From contig CALXWR010000003.1 in assembly GCA_944392465.1 (NCBI GenBank), forward strand, positions 1 to 59,916: a stretch of 59,916 nucleotides of DNA, given 5' to 3'. This DNA comes from an uncultured Clostridia bacterium. GTDB lineage: Bacteria; Bacillota; Clostridia; TANB77; CAG-508. Under the pieces are notes generated by a model. That model saw nothing but the letters and a program-made list of their open reading frames with translations, did not search any database and was not told the origin of the DNA. The position numbers and the translations under genes are program-made. This document shows, piece by piece, positions 1-8,784 of this stretch; positions within the stretch are counted from its first letter, which is position 1; every line of letters begins with the position of its first letter.

Positions 1-527
1 GCAACTATCTCAAATGTTTCTGCTGTAACTCCAGAATATTTAAATCCTCCTGTATCTGTAATTATTCCTGTTAATATACATGTTCCAATTTCTTTAGTAA
101 CTTCCATTTTAAAGTATTCTAATGCTATTAATACTATTTGTGCACATGCTGGCGAATCGCCGTTAACATAATTATAGTCTCCATACATTGTATTAGTACT
201 ATGATGGTCTATTGTTATTTTTACTTTTGCATCTTCAAAATAATTTGCAAAACCATTAAGCATTTTAATAGTAGCACAATCTAAAGAAATTGCTAAATCA
301 TATTTAGTAATTTTAGATTCTTTTTTGATTTCATTTGCACCTGCTAAAAATTCAAATGTACGTGGAAATTCCGGAATGATTATATCCGGCTTTTTTCCAT
401 AATTTTTTAATGCATTATATAAGGCAAGGCTTGAACCAATAGCATCACCATCTGGATTTTCATGTGTTAAAATAACTATCGATTCTGCCTTATCTATTTC
501 TTCTAAAATATTATCTAATGTACTCAT
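1..527 (-). CDS. nrnA: DHH-family phosphoesterase NrnA-like (partial, 3' end outside window)
   Basis: About 175 N-terminal residues are visible from an ATG at 525-527, and the frame runs off the window edge. The DHH-family motifs appear in order: NPDGDAIGSS near residue 22, a SLDCA motif, and IDHHSTN near residue 110. This family binds Mn2+ and degrades short oligoribonucleotides (nanoRNA) and often pAp in the cytoplasm. It is the last visible gene of the rimP-nusA-infB-rbfA operon, a common Firmicute arrangement where nrnA follows rbfA. The DHHA1 substrate domain cannot be seen, so oligoribonuclease function is inferred from the family and the synteny. Confidence 0.85.
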   Translation of the reverse strand, partial: MSTLDNILEEIDKAESIVILTHENPDGDAIGSSLALYNALKNYGKKPDIIIPEFPRTFEFLAGANEIKKESKITKYDLAISLDCATIKMLNGFANYFEDAKVKITIDHHSTNTMYGDYNYVNGDSPACAQIVLIALEYFKMEVTKEIGTCILTGIITDTGGFKYSGVTAETFEIV

Positions 528-553
528 ATATATTTTTCCATTCCTTTTTTATT

Positions 554-940
554 TTACTTATTATCGCTATTCTCTGTATCTGTATTTTCTTTATTAATGT
601 CTAGAGTTTTTAAAATAGCATCTATTTTTGCTCCATGTTCAATAGAGTCATCTATTTCAAAAACCAATTCTGGAGTTATTCTTAAATTAACTGTTTTTGC
701 CAATCTAGATCTAATAAACCCTGAAGATTCTTTTAACCCTTCTAATGTTTTTTTAATGTTTTTAGAATTTAGTATACTAACATAAACTTTAGCAAACTTA
801 AAATCTGGTGTTATCTTTACTTTAGTAACACTAAGCATTCCTGTAACATTTGGATTTTTCAATTCATAAATCAGGATTTGGCTAAGTTCTTTTTTTAACT
901 CTTCATTAACTCTATTTAGTCTAGTTTCATTTTTAGCCAC
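554..940 (-). CDS. rbfA: Ribosome-binding factor A
   Basis: RbfA is a small KH-like protein that binds the 30S subunit during 16S rRNA maturation. The predicted protein of 128 residues (KNETRLNRVNEELKKELSQI near the start, LRITPELVFEIDDSIEHGAKI near the end) matches the family in length and C-terminal signature. The start is taken as GTG at 938-940 because an AGGAGG lies nine bases upstream; an ATG eight codons further upstream would bury that ribosome-binding site inside the gene. It sits between infB and nrnA, as in many Firmicutes. Confidence 0.9.
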   Translation of the reverse strand: MAKNETRLNRVNEELKKELSQILIYELKNPNVTGMLSVTKVKITPDFKFAKVYVSILNSKNIKKTLEGLKESSGFIRSRLAKTVNLRITPELVFEIDDSIEHGAKIDAILKTLDINKENTDTENSDNK

Positions 941-987
941 TAGTTCTATCCTCCTTTGATTCATAATGCTAATTATTTTGTAAATAA

Positions 988-3876
988 TTATCTTTTCACT
1001 TCTTCCATAACATAAACTTCTATGACGTCTCCTTCTTTAATATCGTTGTATTTTTCGATTTGCATTCCACATTCAAATCCCTTAGTAACTTCTTTAACAT
1101 CATCTTTAAAACGTTTTAATGATGCTAGTTTTCCCTCATGAATTACAACATTGTCACGAATTACTCTTACACCTGCATTTCTTTCTACTTTACCTTCTAT
1201 TACATATGCACCTGCAATCGTTCCAACACTTGAAACTTTAAATGTTTGTCTTACTTCTACATTACCAATTACCTTTTCCTCATATATTGGTGCAAGCATT
1301 CCTTTCATTGCAGATTCTACATCTTCAATCGCATTATATATTACAGAATATTGTTTTATTTCTACATTCTCTTTTTCTGCAAAATCTTTTGCTGCTATAT
1401 TTGGTCTTACATTAAAAGCAATTATAATAGCTTTTGCTGCTTTTGCAAGTTGTACATCTGATTCTGAAACAGCTCCAACTGCTGAATGTATAACTCTTAC
1501 TCTAACTTCTTCATTTGTTAATTTTTCAAGTGATTGTTTTAATGCTTGTGCTGTTCCTTGAACATCAGCTTTAACTATTATATCTAATTCTTTTAAGTTT
1601 TCGCTTTCCATTCTTTCAAATAAATTACTTAAGGTTACTTTACTTTGCTCTGCAATTACTTTTTCTCTTTCTTGACGTTTTCTTCTTTCAACTAAATGTT
1701 TTGCCATTTTTTCATCTTTAACTTCATAGAAAGTATCCCCTGCTTCTGGAACATTGGTAAGACCCATTATTTCTACTGGTGTAGAAGGTCCAGCTTTTTT
1801 AATTTTTTGTCCTTTATCATTTTTCATTGCTCTAATTCTACCAATTGATGTTCCAACTACAATTGTATCTCCTACATCCAAAGTACCTCTTTGTACAAGA
1901 ATTGAAGCAATTGGTCCTTTAGCTTTATCTAGTCTAGCTTCAATAACAGTACCTTTGGCTTGCTTTTTAGGATTTGCTTTTAGTTCTTTTACATCCGCTA
2001 CTAAAAGTACCATTTCTAATAAGTTTTCTATATTAATTTTATTTTTAGCAGAAATAGGAACAAATATAGTATCTCCGCCCCATTCTTCTGGTACTAACTC
2101 ATATTCCATTAGTTCTTGTTTTACTTTTTCCACATTTGCCCCTGGCAAATCAATCTTATTTACTGCTACAATAATTGGAATTCCTGCTGCTTTAGCATGA
2201 TTTATAGCTTCTACTGTTTGTGGTTTTACTCCATCGTCTGCAGCTACAACTAAAATTGCAATATCAGTTATTTGAGCTCCTCTTGCTCTCATGCTTGTGA
2301 AAGCCTCATGTCCTGGTGTGTCTAAAAATGTAATCTCTCTTCCATTTACATTTACCATATATGCACCAATGTGTTGTGTAATACCACCAGCTTCACCTTC
2401 TATTACATTGGTACTTCTAATAGCATCAAGCAATGATGTCTTACCATGATCAACGTGTCCCATAACAACAACTACTGGTGGTCTTGGTTTTAGTTCATCT
2501 GGTGTATCTTCTGTGTCATCAAAAAGTATATCTTCTTCTTTAACTTCTTCTTTCTTGTTAGCAGTTATTCCAAATTCACTTGCAACCAAATATGCTGTAT
2601 CAAAATCTATTGTGTTATTAATTGTAGCCATAATTCCTAAACTAACTAGTTTTTTAATAACTTCTGCAGATGTCTTTTTAAGTTCTTGTGCTAAATCTTT
2701 AACAGTAATATTTTCAGGAATTGTAATTTCTTTAAGTTCAAATATTTTTTGTTTATTCCTTTCATCACTACTTTTTTGATTTTTCTTTTTATTTCTCTTG
2801 CCTCTAGCAGTCGTTAAATCATAATATTCAAGCATTCCGCCATCTTGCTCTGTGAACATATTAGATAAACTATCAACCTGTTTTAAATCTTTTAGTTTAC
2901 CACTATCAAATTCATCAAATTGATTGTTTCTCCTTGATTTACTACTTTTTTTAGTTTTACTATCTTCATACTGACGACTTGCTTTTTGCTTATCAATTGC
3001 TTTAGAAGTATAATCTCTTTGAGATTCTTTTTCAACGATTTCATTGGTCATTATATTTTTTATATTTTTGTCAATTCCTTTTTCGTCAAGTGTTCTCTTT
3101 CTTTGATTATTATTTCTAAAGTTATTTGAGCCATTACGATTATTGTTAAATCTATCATTATTTTGATTATTTCTAAAATTTTGATTTCTGTCGTTATTTC
3201 TTGAATTATTGTTATTTCTATAGTTATTATTCCTTTGATTATTATTATTTCTAAAATTACTATTTTTATTATCAAAATTTTTATTTACATTTTTATTTTC
3301 TTTAACACTCTCTGGCTTATTTTCTTGTATTTCAACTTTTGGTTTAACTTCCACCTTTTCTGTTACAACTTCTGCTTTAATATTACTAACCTCTTCTTTC
3401 TTCTCTGTTTTATTTTCTTTGTCTTTAACCTCTACTTTTTCCTCTTTTTTCTCTGTTTTTGGTTTTAAGCCAAAAAGTTCACTTACTGTAAGAGGTTTTG
3501 TTTGTTTATTTCTATAAACAATATTATAATCTTGTTTATTTCTCCTTTCTACAAACCCTACCTCTTTATGCCTTTTTTCTTTAGCTTCTTGATCTTGTTT
3601 TGAATTTTCATCTTCTTCCGAAATTATAACTTCTCTTCTAATAATAACAGGAGTTTCTGCTTTTTTTGTACTTGAAGAAGTAGAATCTTTTTTGTCTGCT
3701 TTTCCGGAAGTTACTTCTTTCTTGTTTGCTTTTTGCTTTATTTTACTTGCTTGTTCATCGTCTACAGCACTTAGATGACTTTTTACCTCTATTCCTAATT
3801 CATTTGCTATTTTTATTATTTCTTTACTAGTCACTCCTACTTCTTTTGCTATTTCATGTATTTTTACTTTACCCAA
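988..3876 (-). CDS. infB: Translation initiation factor IF-2
   Basis: GTPase that places initiator tRNA on the ribosome. The start is taken as TTG at 3874-3876, giving (M)[11 protein letters not shown], the usual IF-2 beginning, with GGGGGTGA just upstream; an ATG five codons earlier is the alternative. Order: IF2_N domain 1-55, a long charged linker, a second IF2_N-like domain near 390-440, the G domain with GHVDHGKT near 470, DTPGHEAF near 519 and NKID near 573, then the C-terminal beta-barrels. At 962 residues it is longer than many relatives because of the linker, which holds an Asn/Arg-rich stretch around residues 200-270. The start overlaps the end of ylxQ by a few bases, suggesting translational coupling. 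Confidence 0.95.
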   Translation of the reverse strand: MGKVKIHEIAKEVGVTSKEIIKIANELGIEVKSHLSAVDDEQASKIKQKANKKEVTSGKADKKDSTSSSTKKAETPVIIRREVIISEEDENSKQDQEAKEKRHKEVGFVERRNKQDYNIVYRNKQTKPLTVSELFGLKPKTEKKEEKVEVKDKENKTEKKEEVSNIKAEVVTEKVEVKPKVEIQENKPESVKENKNVNKNFDNKNSNFRNNNNQRNNNYRNNNNSRNNDRNQNFRNNQNNDRFNNNRNGSNNFRNNNQRKRTLDEKGIDKNIKNIMTNEIVEKESQRDYTSKAIDKQKASRQYEDSKTKKSSKSRRNNQFDEFDSGKLKDLKQVDSLSNMFTEQDGGMLEYYDLTTARGKRNKKKNQKSSDERNKQKIFELKEITIPENITVKDLAQELKKTSAEVIKKLVSLGIMATINNTIDFDTAYLVASEFGITANKKEEVKEEDILFDDTEDTPDELKPRPPVVVVMGHVDHGKTSLLDAIRSTNVIEGEAGGITQHIGAYMVNVNGREITFLDTPGHEAFTSMRARGAQITDIAILVVAADDGVKPQTVEAINHAKAAGIPIIVAVNKIDLPGANVEKVKQELMEYELVPEEWGGDTIFVPISAKNKINIENLLEMVLLVADVKELKANPKKQAKGTVIEARLDKAKGPIASILVQRGTLDVGDTIVVGTSIGRIRAMKNDKGQKIKKAGPSTPVEIMGLTNVPEAGDTFYEVKDEKMAKHLVERRKRQEREKVIAEQSKVTLSNLFERMESENLKELDIIVKADVQGTAQALKQSLEKLTNEEVRVRVIHSAVGAVSESDVQLAKAAKAIIIAFNVRPNIAAKDFAEKENVEIKQYSVIYNAIEDVESAMKGMLAPIYEEKVIGNVEVRQTFKVSSVGTIAGAYVIEGKVERNAGVRVIRDNVVIHEGKLASLKRFKDDVKEVTKGFECGMQIEKYNDIKEGDVIEVYVMEEVKR

Positions 3877-4192
3877 TAGCTTCACCCCCATTAATAATTT
3901 TTTCTATTTCATTTGCAAAGTTTACATCTTTAATACCTATTACTGCTTTATTGCTTTTTCCTATTGCATGGCTTATCTCGTCTATTGTTAAATATTCAAA
4001 TAATTTAATATTTTTAGTATTGCAAAGATGGTTAAATTTATTTTTTGTTCTCTCTGATGCATCTACAGCAATCACTACTAAATTAATTTTATTTTTTTCT
4101 ATATCGCCTATACATGCATCTGTTCCAAAAGTAATCTTTCCAGCACGTGTTGCTAGTCCTAATAGTCCACATATTTTATTATTTGTCAACAA
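3869..4192 (-). CDS. ylxQ: L7Ae/L30e-family RNA-binding protein YlxQ
   Basis: A 107-residue protein of the L7Ae/L30e fold ([17 protein letters not shown], then [15 protein letters not shown]), which binds kink-turn RNA. Its place between ylxR and infB is the conserved Firmicute context for YlxQ. The start is a TTG at 4190-4192, immediately followed by a second TTG; an AGAGGTG lies just upstream. Its coding region overlaps the ylxR stop by several bases and the infB start at the other end, so the three are probably translationally coupled. Precise cellular role is not established. Confidence 0.85.
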   Translation of the reverse strand: MLTNNKICGLLGLATRAGKITFGTDACIGDIEKNKINLVVIAVDASERTKNKFNHLCNTKNIKLFEYLTIDEISHAIGKSNKAVIGIKDVNFANEIEKIINGGEAIG

Positions 4193-4440
4193 TTACACCT
4201 CTTAAATTCTCATAAATTTCTTCAGATATTTTAGTTCCAAATATTTTTTCAAATCTTTTATTTTTTATAGCTTTTTCTAAACATTGGATATTATTACAAA
4301 TATATGCTCCTCGTCCATTTGCTTTGCCTGTTTTATCTATAAAAATATCTCCTTCTTTATTTTTAACTATTCGTATTAATTCATTTTTATTTTTTCCGAG
4401 AATTACATCCTATACAAGTTCTTTGTGGTAAACTTTTCAA
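4179..4440 (-). CDS. ylxR: YlxR (DUF448) protein, reading frame shifts +1 at an in-frame CGG
   Basis: YlxR-family nucleic-acid-binding protein, normally about 90 residues, always found between nusA and ylxQ. The start is TTG at 4438-4440 behind AAAGGAGAGG and gives KSLPQRTCIGCNS; the frame then meets CGG at 4396-4398 and stops three codons later. Reading CGGA as one residue restores KNKNELIRIVKNKEG and continues to a stop at 4179-4181, giving 86 residues with the family spacing between CxGC and ELIRIV and the later GRGAYIC motif. No other disruption was seen. Either a genuine +1 recoding site, a sequencing error or a pseudogene; recoding is favoured because three more genes in this window show the same event at CGG. 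Confidence 0.8.
4395..4398 (-). other. +1 frameshift site CGGA in ylxR (codon 15)
   Basis: Coding strand reads AAT TCT CGG AAA AAA TAA in the upstream frame. Homology continues only if CGGA is consumed as four bases, giving AAT TCT (CGGA) AAA AAT AAA. Skipping the C gives GGA (Gly). The adjoining run of six A offers an alternative homopolymer explanation at this site only. Confidence 0.7.
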
Positions 4441-4480
4441 ACTAATTCCTCTCCTTTATTATATTTGTGCATATAATATA

Positions 4481-5608
4481 TTATTCTTCCGTCTCTTCTT
4501 CATTTTCAGCTTGTTGAGCAAGCATTTCTCTAAATTGAGACTCACTCTTTATATCTATTTTCCAATTTGTAAGTCTAGCTGCTAATCTTGCATTTTGTCC
4601 TGCTTTTCCTATCGCTAATGATAATTGATCATCCCTTACTATTACTTGTGCAAACTTTTCTTCTGGCTTTACATCTACCGCCATAACCTCTGCAGGAAGT
4701 AATGCTGCTGATATAAATATTGATGGATCTTCGTTCCATTCTATAACATCTATTTTTTCTCCATTTAATTCATTTATGATATTTTGAATACGAATTCCTT
4801 TCTGCCCAACGCAAGAGCCAACAGGATCTATATTTTCATTAGGAGAATATACTGCTACTTTACACCTTTTTCCTGGATCTCTAGATATGCTCTTTATTTC
4901 TATTACTCCTTCATATATTTCTGGTATTTCCAATTCAAATAATTTTCTTACAAAATCTACATGAGCTCTAGAAACCACAACTTGTGGAGCTCCCTTTGTT
5001 CCTCTTTCTACATCAACTATAACAGCTCTTATTTTATCATTAACTTTGTAATGTTCTGTTGGTATTTGTTCTTTTACAGGCATAACTCCTTCAAGTCTTC
5101 CTAAATCCATAACAACTATACTACCATCTGATTTCTGAACTATTCCTGATACAATTTCGCCTTTTCTTTCATTAAATTCATCAAATAAAAAGTTTCTTGT
5201 AGCTTCTCTAATTTTTTGTACTATTACTTGTTTTGCTGTTTGTGCTGCAATTCTTCCAAAGTTTTTTGGAACTTGCTCAATTTCGGCCTTATCCCCAACT
5301 TCTAGTTTTTTATTTATTTTTCTAGCATCATCTAGACTAATTTGAAGCTTGCTATTTTCTATATCTTCTGGTTTTTCTACTATATCCTTTTCTGCATAAA
5401 CATGAATTTCTCCTGTATCTTTATCCATTGTAATTCTTACATTTTCAGCAGAATCAAAATTTCTTTTATATGCTGTAACTAAAGCTGTTTCTATAGCTTC
5501 TAACAACACATCTTTTTTTATTCCATTTTCTTTTTCTAATTCATCCATTGCTATTACTAATTCTTTACTATCTATTGCTTGATTATTTGTTTTAGATGTT
5601 TTCTTCAT
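4481..5608 (-). CDS. nusA: Transcription termination/antitermination protein NusA
   Basis: NusA binds RNA polymerase and the nascent RNA and modulates pausing, termination and antitermination. The 375-residue protein has the N-terminal polymerase-binding domain (about 1-130), an S1 domain beginning at GEIVSGIVQKSDGSIVVMDL, and two KH domains with GxxG loops in VGSCVGQKG and AIGKAGQN. It ends with an acidic tail and lacks the extra C-terminal acidic repeats of proteobacterial NusA, as is normal for Firmicutes. It lies 44 bases after rimP and 40 bases before ylxR in the same operon. Confidence 0.95.
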   Translation of the reverse strand: MKKTSKTNNQAIDSKELVIAMDELEKENGIKKDVLLEAIETALVTAYKRNFDSAENVRITMDKDTGEIHVYAEKDIVEKPEDIENSKLQISLDDARKINKKLEVGDKAEIEQVPKNFGRIAAQTAKQVIVQKIREATRNFLFDEFNERKGEIVSGIVQKSDGSIVVMDLGRLEGVMPVKEQIPTEHYKVNDKIRAVIVDVERGTKGAPQVVVSRAHVDFVRKLFELEIPEIYEGVIEIKSISRDPGKRCKVAVYSPNENIDPVGSCVGQKGIRIQNIINELNGEKIDVIEWNEDPSIFISAALLPAEVMAVDVKPEEKFAQVIVRDDQLSLAIGKAGQNARLAARLTNWKIDIKSESQFREMLAQQAENEEETEE

Positions 5609-5652
5609 TCTTTCAAACTCCTCTCATTAAGATAATTTAAGTAAAATTCTAT

Positions 5653-6195
5653 TTAAACACTTTCCCAGTCAAAAACGGTTTTTATTAAAGAAATATTATT
5701 CCTTTCTATATTTAGCATTTGATTGTCTTCTAATTCTATGGCAATTTGTTTTTCGTTAAAGCTATCCAGTTTTCCTTGTATTTCTTTAATTTTATTATCT
5801 TTGTTTTTATTCTTTTTTCCTTTTGATTTTTGATTTGGTTCAATAATTTCTTTTGTTTTTGTCATTTCTATAGGTTTAAACAATTTTATTTGTATTTGGT
5901 TTCCAATATTATCTTGTAAATGTTTATCTTTTCTTAAAACTTTCTCTAAACCTGTTGAAGATACTTCTAGAAAATATTGATCCTTTATATAATCTGCCGA
6001 ATCTAATAAATCGTTTATAGCATCATTTACTTTTTCACAGTCATTCAAATCTATAGAACCACTTTCTTTTTCTATGAATATACGTAAATAGTATTCCTGC
6101 CCTTCTTTTACATACTGAACATCATATATGCTATATCCGAGGTTTTCCACGTTATTTTTAATTAGATTTTCTACCTTCTCTTCTATATTTGCCAT
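5653..6195 (-). CDS. rimP: Ribosome maturation factor RimP
   Basis: Helps assembly of the 30S subunit. The N-terminal domain (IEEKVENLIKNNVENLGYSI, then YYLRIFIEKESGSIDLNDC) and the segment DSADYIKDQYFLEVSSTGLEK are characteristic. At 180 residues it is longer than the usual 150-160 because of a lysine-rich insert (GKKNKNKDNK) in the C-terminal SH3-like domain. ATG start with GGAGAG just upstream. First gene of the rimP-nusA-ylxR-ylxQ-infB-rbfA-nrnA operon, behind a consensus promoter and a leader hairpin. Confidence 0.9.
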   Translation of the reverse strand: MANIEEKVENLIKNNVENLGYSIYDVQYVKEGQEYYLRIFIEKESGSIDLNDCEKVNDAINDLLDSADYIKDQYFLEVSSTGLEKVLRKDKHLQDNIGNQIQIKLFKPIEMTKTKEIIEPNQKSKGKKNKNKDNKIKEIQGKLDSFNEKQIAIELEDNQMLNIERNNISLIKTVFDWESV

Positions 6196-6233
6196 AGACT
6201 CTCCTTTTTAATATAATTCATATATTACGTAAG

Positions 6234-6260
6234 GAAGAGCGGAATTTGTTTCCGCTCTTC
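6234..6260 (-). promoter_or_regulatory. GC-rich hairpin in the rimP leader
   Basis: Perfect 11-bp inverted repeat (GAAGAGCGGAA / TTCCGCTCTTC, 5-base loop) between the rimP promoter and its start codon. On the transcribed strand no U-run follows, so it is not a simple terminator. It may be a leader structure controlling or protecting the operon transcript. Confidence 0.5.
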
Positions 6261-6281
6261 TTTTCTCCTTATGTCGCATAT

Positions 6282-6310
6282 ATTATACACCTTATTTCCA
6301 AGAATTGCAA
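6282..6310 (-). promoter_or_regulatory. Sigma-A promoter of the rimP-nusA-infB operon
   Basis: On the minus strand: -35 TTGCAA (6305-6310), a 17-base spacer, and -10 TATAAT (6282-6287). It lies about 90 bases upstream of the rimP start and nothing else on that strand competes with it. Confidence 0.7.
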
Positions 6311-6405
6311 GAGTTTTTTTGATTTTTATGCCTATTTGTGAATTTTTATTAAGATTCGTTTTCTTAATGTTCTAACAAAAAAGAAGTGCATTTTTACCAA
6401 TATTA

Positions 6406-6414
6406 TGATATAAT
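6406..6414 (+). promoter_or_regulatory. Extended -10 promoter of mutS2
   Basis: TGA-TATAAT at 6406-6414, an extended -10 element (TGnTATAAT) without a clear -35 box, about 70 bases upstream of the chosen mutS2 start. The same extended -10 layout recurs before several genes in this window. Confidence 0.55.
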
Positions 6415-6484
6415 ATACGTTAATTTGAATTATTTCATTACTATATATCCATTCAATGTAAGCCAGAAAGGAATGAACTTTAAA

Positions 6485-8746
6485 ATGAATAGCAAATATT
6501 TGCAAACATTAGAATATGATAAAATAATTGATACATTAGGTACTTATTGTAAAACATATATCGGAAAAGACAATTTAAAAAATATAAAACCTTCTTTTTC
6601 TAAATTAGAGGTATTAGATTTATTAGAACTTACTGATGAAGCTATTAGCTTGATTTATAGAAAATCTAATATTCCTCTTTCTGAAATTCCTAATATTTCA
6701 GTATATATAAAAAGTCTAGAGAGCGATTCAATATTAACTAATAAACCTTTACTAGACATAGCAAAGGTTTTAAAAATATCAAGAGAAATTAAAGAATACT
6801 TTTTTAATGATGATGAATTTGATTATTCTAACTATGACGCTTTGCATAACTTTTTTAACAATCTATATGCAAATAAATCTATAGAAGAGAAAATTTTCTC
6901 AATAGTTTTAGATGAAAATACTATTGCAGATGATGCTTCAGAAACATTAAAGTCATTAAGAAAGCAAAGTCAGAAATTGGAACAATCTATTAAAGATAAA
7001 CTAAATTCTTTTATTCATTCAAGTACATATTCAAAATATTTAATGGAACCTATTATTACTATTAGAGCTGATAGATATGTAATTCCAATAAAAGAAGAAT
7101 ATAGATCTCAAATAAAAGGCTTTATACACGATATTTCTAGTAGTGGTTCTACTGTATTTATTGAACCTCTTAGTGTTTTTGAACTTAATAATGAGATAAC
7201 AAATATAAAAGTGGAAGAAGATATTGAAATAGAAAGAATATTATCAGATTTATCTAGTATGTTATATGAATATACTGAAAAATTAAAATATAATTTAAAC
7301 ATAATTGGTGATTTAGATATAATATTTGCTAAAGCAAATTATTCATTATCATTAGATGGAGTAAAACCGTATATTAATGATGAAAAATATATAGATTTAA
7401 AATCTGCAAGACATCCTTTAATTGATAAAACAAAAGTTGTACCTATTGATATTTCAACTGGAAAAGACTATTTCTCATTAGTAATAACTGGACCTAATAC
7501 AGGAGGAAAAACAGTAAGCTTAAAAACAATAGGTATATTACTTTTAATGGCGTATTCTGGAATTTTTATACCTGCCAAAGAACATAGCAGTATTTATGTG
7601 TTTGATAATATTTTTGCTGATATTGGTGATGAACAAAGTATTCAAGAATCTTTAAGCACTTTCTCATCACATATGTCAACTATAATAGAAATCACTAAAA
7701 AAGCCACATCTAATAGCTTAGTTTTATTAGATGAACTAGGTTCTGGCACAGACCCTATAGAAGGAGCAAATTTAGCAATTAGTATTTTGAAATACTTTTT
7801 TGATTTAGGAATTACAACAATTTCTACAACTCATTATCAAGAACTTAAGAATTATTGCTTAGTTACAACTGGATTTCAAAACGCAAGTTGCGAATTTGAT
7901 TTAGAAAATTTAAAGCCTACATATAAATTGTTAATTGGAATTCCTGGCAAAAGTAATGCTTTTGCCATAAGCAAAAAACTAGGTTTAAATGATACAATTC
8001 TAAACTATGCAAATTCACTTATGAAACAAGATGATATAAGTATTGAAGAACTAATGAAAAATATATACGATGACAAAATTGAAATTGAAAAAGAAAAAGA
8101 AACTATTAAGAAGAACTCTGCCCAAATAGAAGAATTAAGAAAAAAATTAGAAAACCAAAACAACTTCTGGCAAGAAAAGCAAAATAAAATTTTACAAAAA
8201 GCAAGAGAGGAAGCAAAAGCAATTCTTTCAGATGCAAAAGAAGAAGCTACATCTGTCATAAATAAACTCAATTCATTAAATAAAAATGATATTTCAACAG
8301 CAAATAATTTAAGAAATGAATTAAATGATAAATTAAAAGATGTATCAATAAATAACAACAACACTTTAAATTTAGATGCATTAAAAACATTAAACAATAA
8401 ATTTAGCTTAAAAAACAATACTTTAAAAAACAAACAGAATAAAAATAATAAATCACATTCATCAGTTACATTTTCTAAAAGAAATCAATTTAAATCACAA
8501 AATATATCTAGTGAAATAAATGTAATTGGTATGAATGTTGGTGAAGCCACTTTTATAATAGACAAATACCTAGATGATTGTGCAATAGCAAAACTTTCTC
8601 CTGTTAGAATAGTACATGGAAAAGGTACTGGAAAATTACGAGAAGGAATTCATAAGTTTTTAAAAACCAATTCACATGTAGCATCATTTAGACTAGGAAC
8701 ATTTGGTGAAGGAGAAATGGGTGTAACAATAGTTGAATTAAAATAA
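6485..8746 (+). CDS. mutS2: Endonuclease MutS2
   Basis: MutS2 binds branched DNA and, in Bacillus, collided ribosomes. The protein begins MNSKYLQTLEYDKIID, the usual MutS2 start; AGAAAGGA lies upstream and the frame's earlier methionines fall within the leader. It has the MutS core, Walker A GPNTGGKT near residue 336, Walker B LVLLDELGSGTDP near 413, a charged coiled coil near 520-600, and a C-terminal Smr nuclease domain (about 677-753) with the HGKGTGKLR motif. At 753 residues it is close to family length (about 780). It is transcribed alone, away from the rimP operon. Confidence 0.93.
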   Translation: MNSKYLQTLEYDKIIDTLGTYCKTYIGKDNLKNIKPSFSKLEVLDLLELTDEAISLIYRKSNIPLSEIPNISVYIKSLESDSILTNKPLLDIAKVLKISREIKEYFFNDDEFDYSNYDALHNFFNNLYANKSIEEKIFSIVLDENTIADDASETLKSLRKQSQKLEQSIKDKLNSFIHSSTYSKYLMEPIITIRADRYVIPIKEEYRSQIKGFIHDISSSGSTVFIEPLSVFELNNEITNIKVEEDIEIERILSDLSSMLYEYTEKLKYNLNIIGDLDIIFAKANYSLSLDGVKPYINDEKYIDLKSARHPLIDKTKVVPIDISTGKDYFSLVITGPNTGGKTVSLKTIGILLLMAYSGIFIPAKEHSSIYVFDNIFADIGDEQSIQESLSTFSSHMSTIIEITKKATSNSLVLLDELGSGTDPIEGANLAISILKYFFDLGITTISTTHYQELKNYCLVTTGFQNASCEFDLENLKPTYKLLIGIPGKSNAFAISKKLGLNDTILNYANSLMKQDDISIEELMKNIYDDKIEIEKEKETIKKNSAQIEELRKKLENQNNFWQEKQNKILQKAREEAKAILSDAKEEATSVINKLNSLNKNDISTANNLRNELNDKLKDVSINNNNTLNLDALKTLNNKFSLKNNTLKNKQNKNNKSHSSVTFSKRNQFKSQNISSEINVIGMNVGEATFIIDKYLDDCAIAKLSPVRIVHGKGTGKLREGIHKFLKTNSHVASFRLGTFGEGEMGVTIVELK

Positions 8747-8781
8747 TTGTGCCAGTGGAGTCTGTCTCCAATGGCACAATT
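8745..8781. terminator. Bidirectional terminator between mutS2 and mtaB
   Basis: Hairpin with arms AATTGTGCCA / TGGCACAATT extended by TGGAG/CTCCA with one mismatch and a 5-base loop. Followed by TATTTT on the plus strand and ATTTTAA on the minus strand, between two convergent genes. Confidence 0.75.
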
Positions 8782-8784
8782 ATT

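Noticed and set aside
1151..2200. Long plus-strand ORFs opposite infB and similar shadows opposite groL, proS and nifS
   Set aside because: They lack ribosome-binding sites and family similarity and lie fully opposite well-conserved genes.
3090..3290. Short tandem repeats resembling a repeat array
   Set aside because: They are AAT/AGA codon repeats of the Asn/Arg-rich linker of IF-2, in frame with infB; spacing and length are irregular, so no CRISPR or satellite.
4384..4398. Programmed -1 slippage on the A-run in ylxR
   Set aside because: The frame must move by +1 (or -2), not -1, and the same change occurs at other sites without A-runs.
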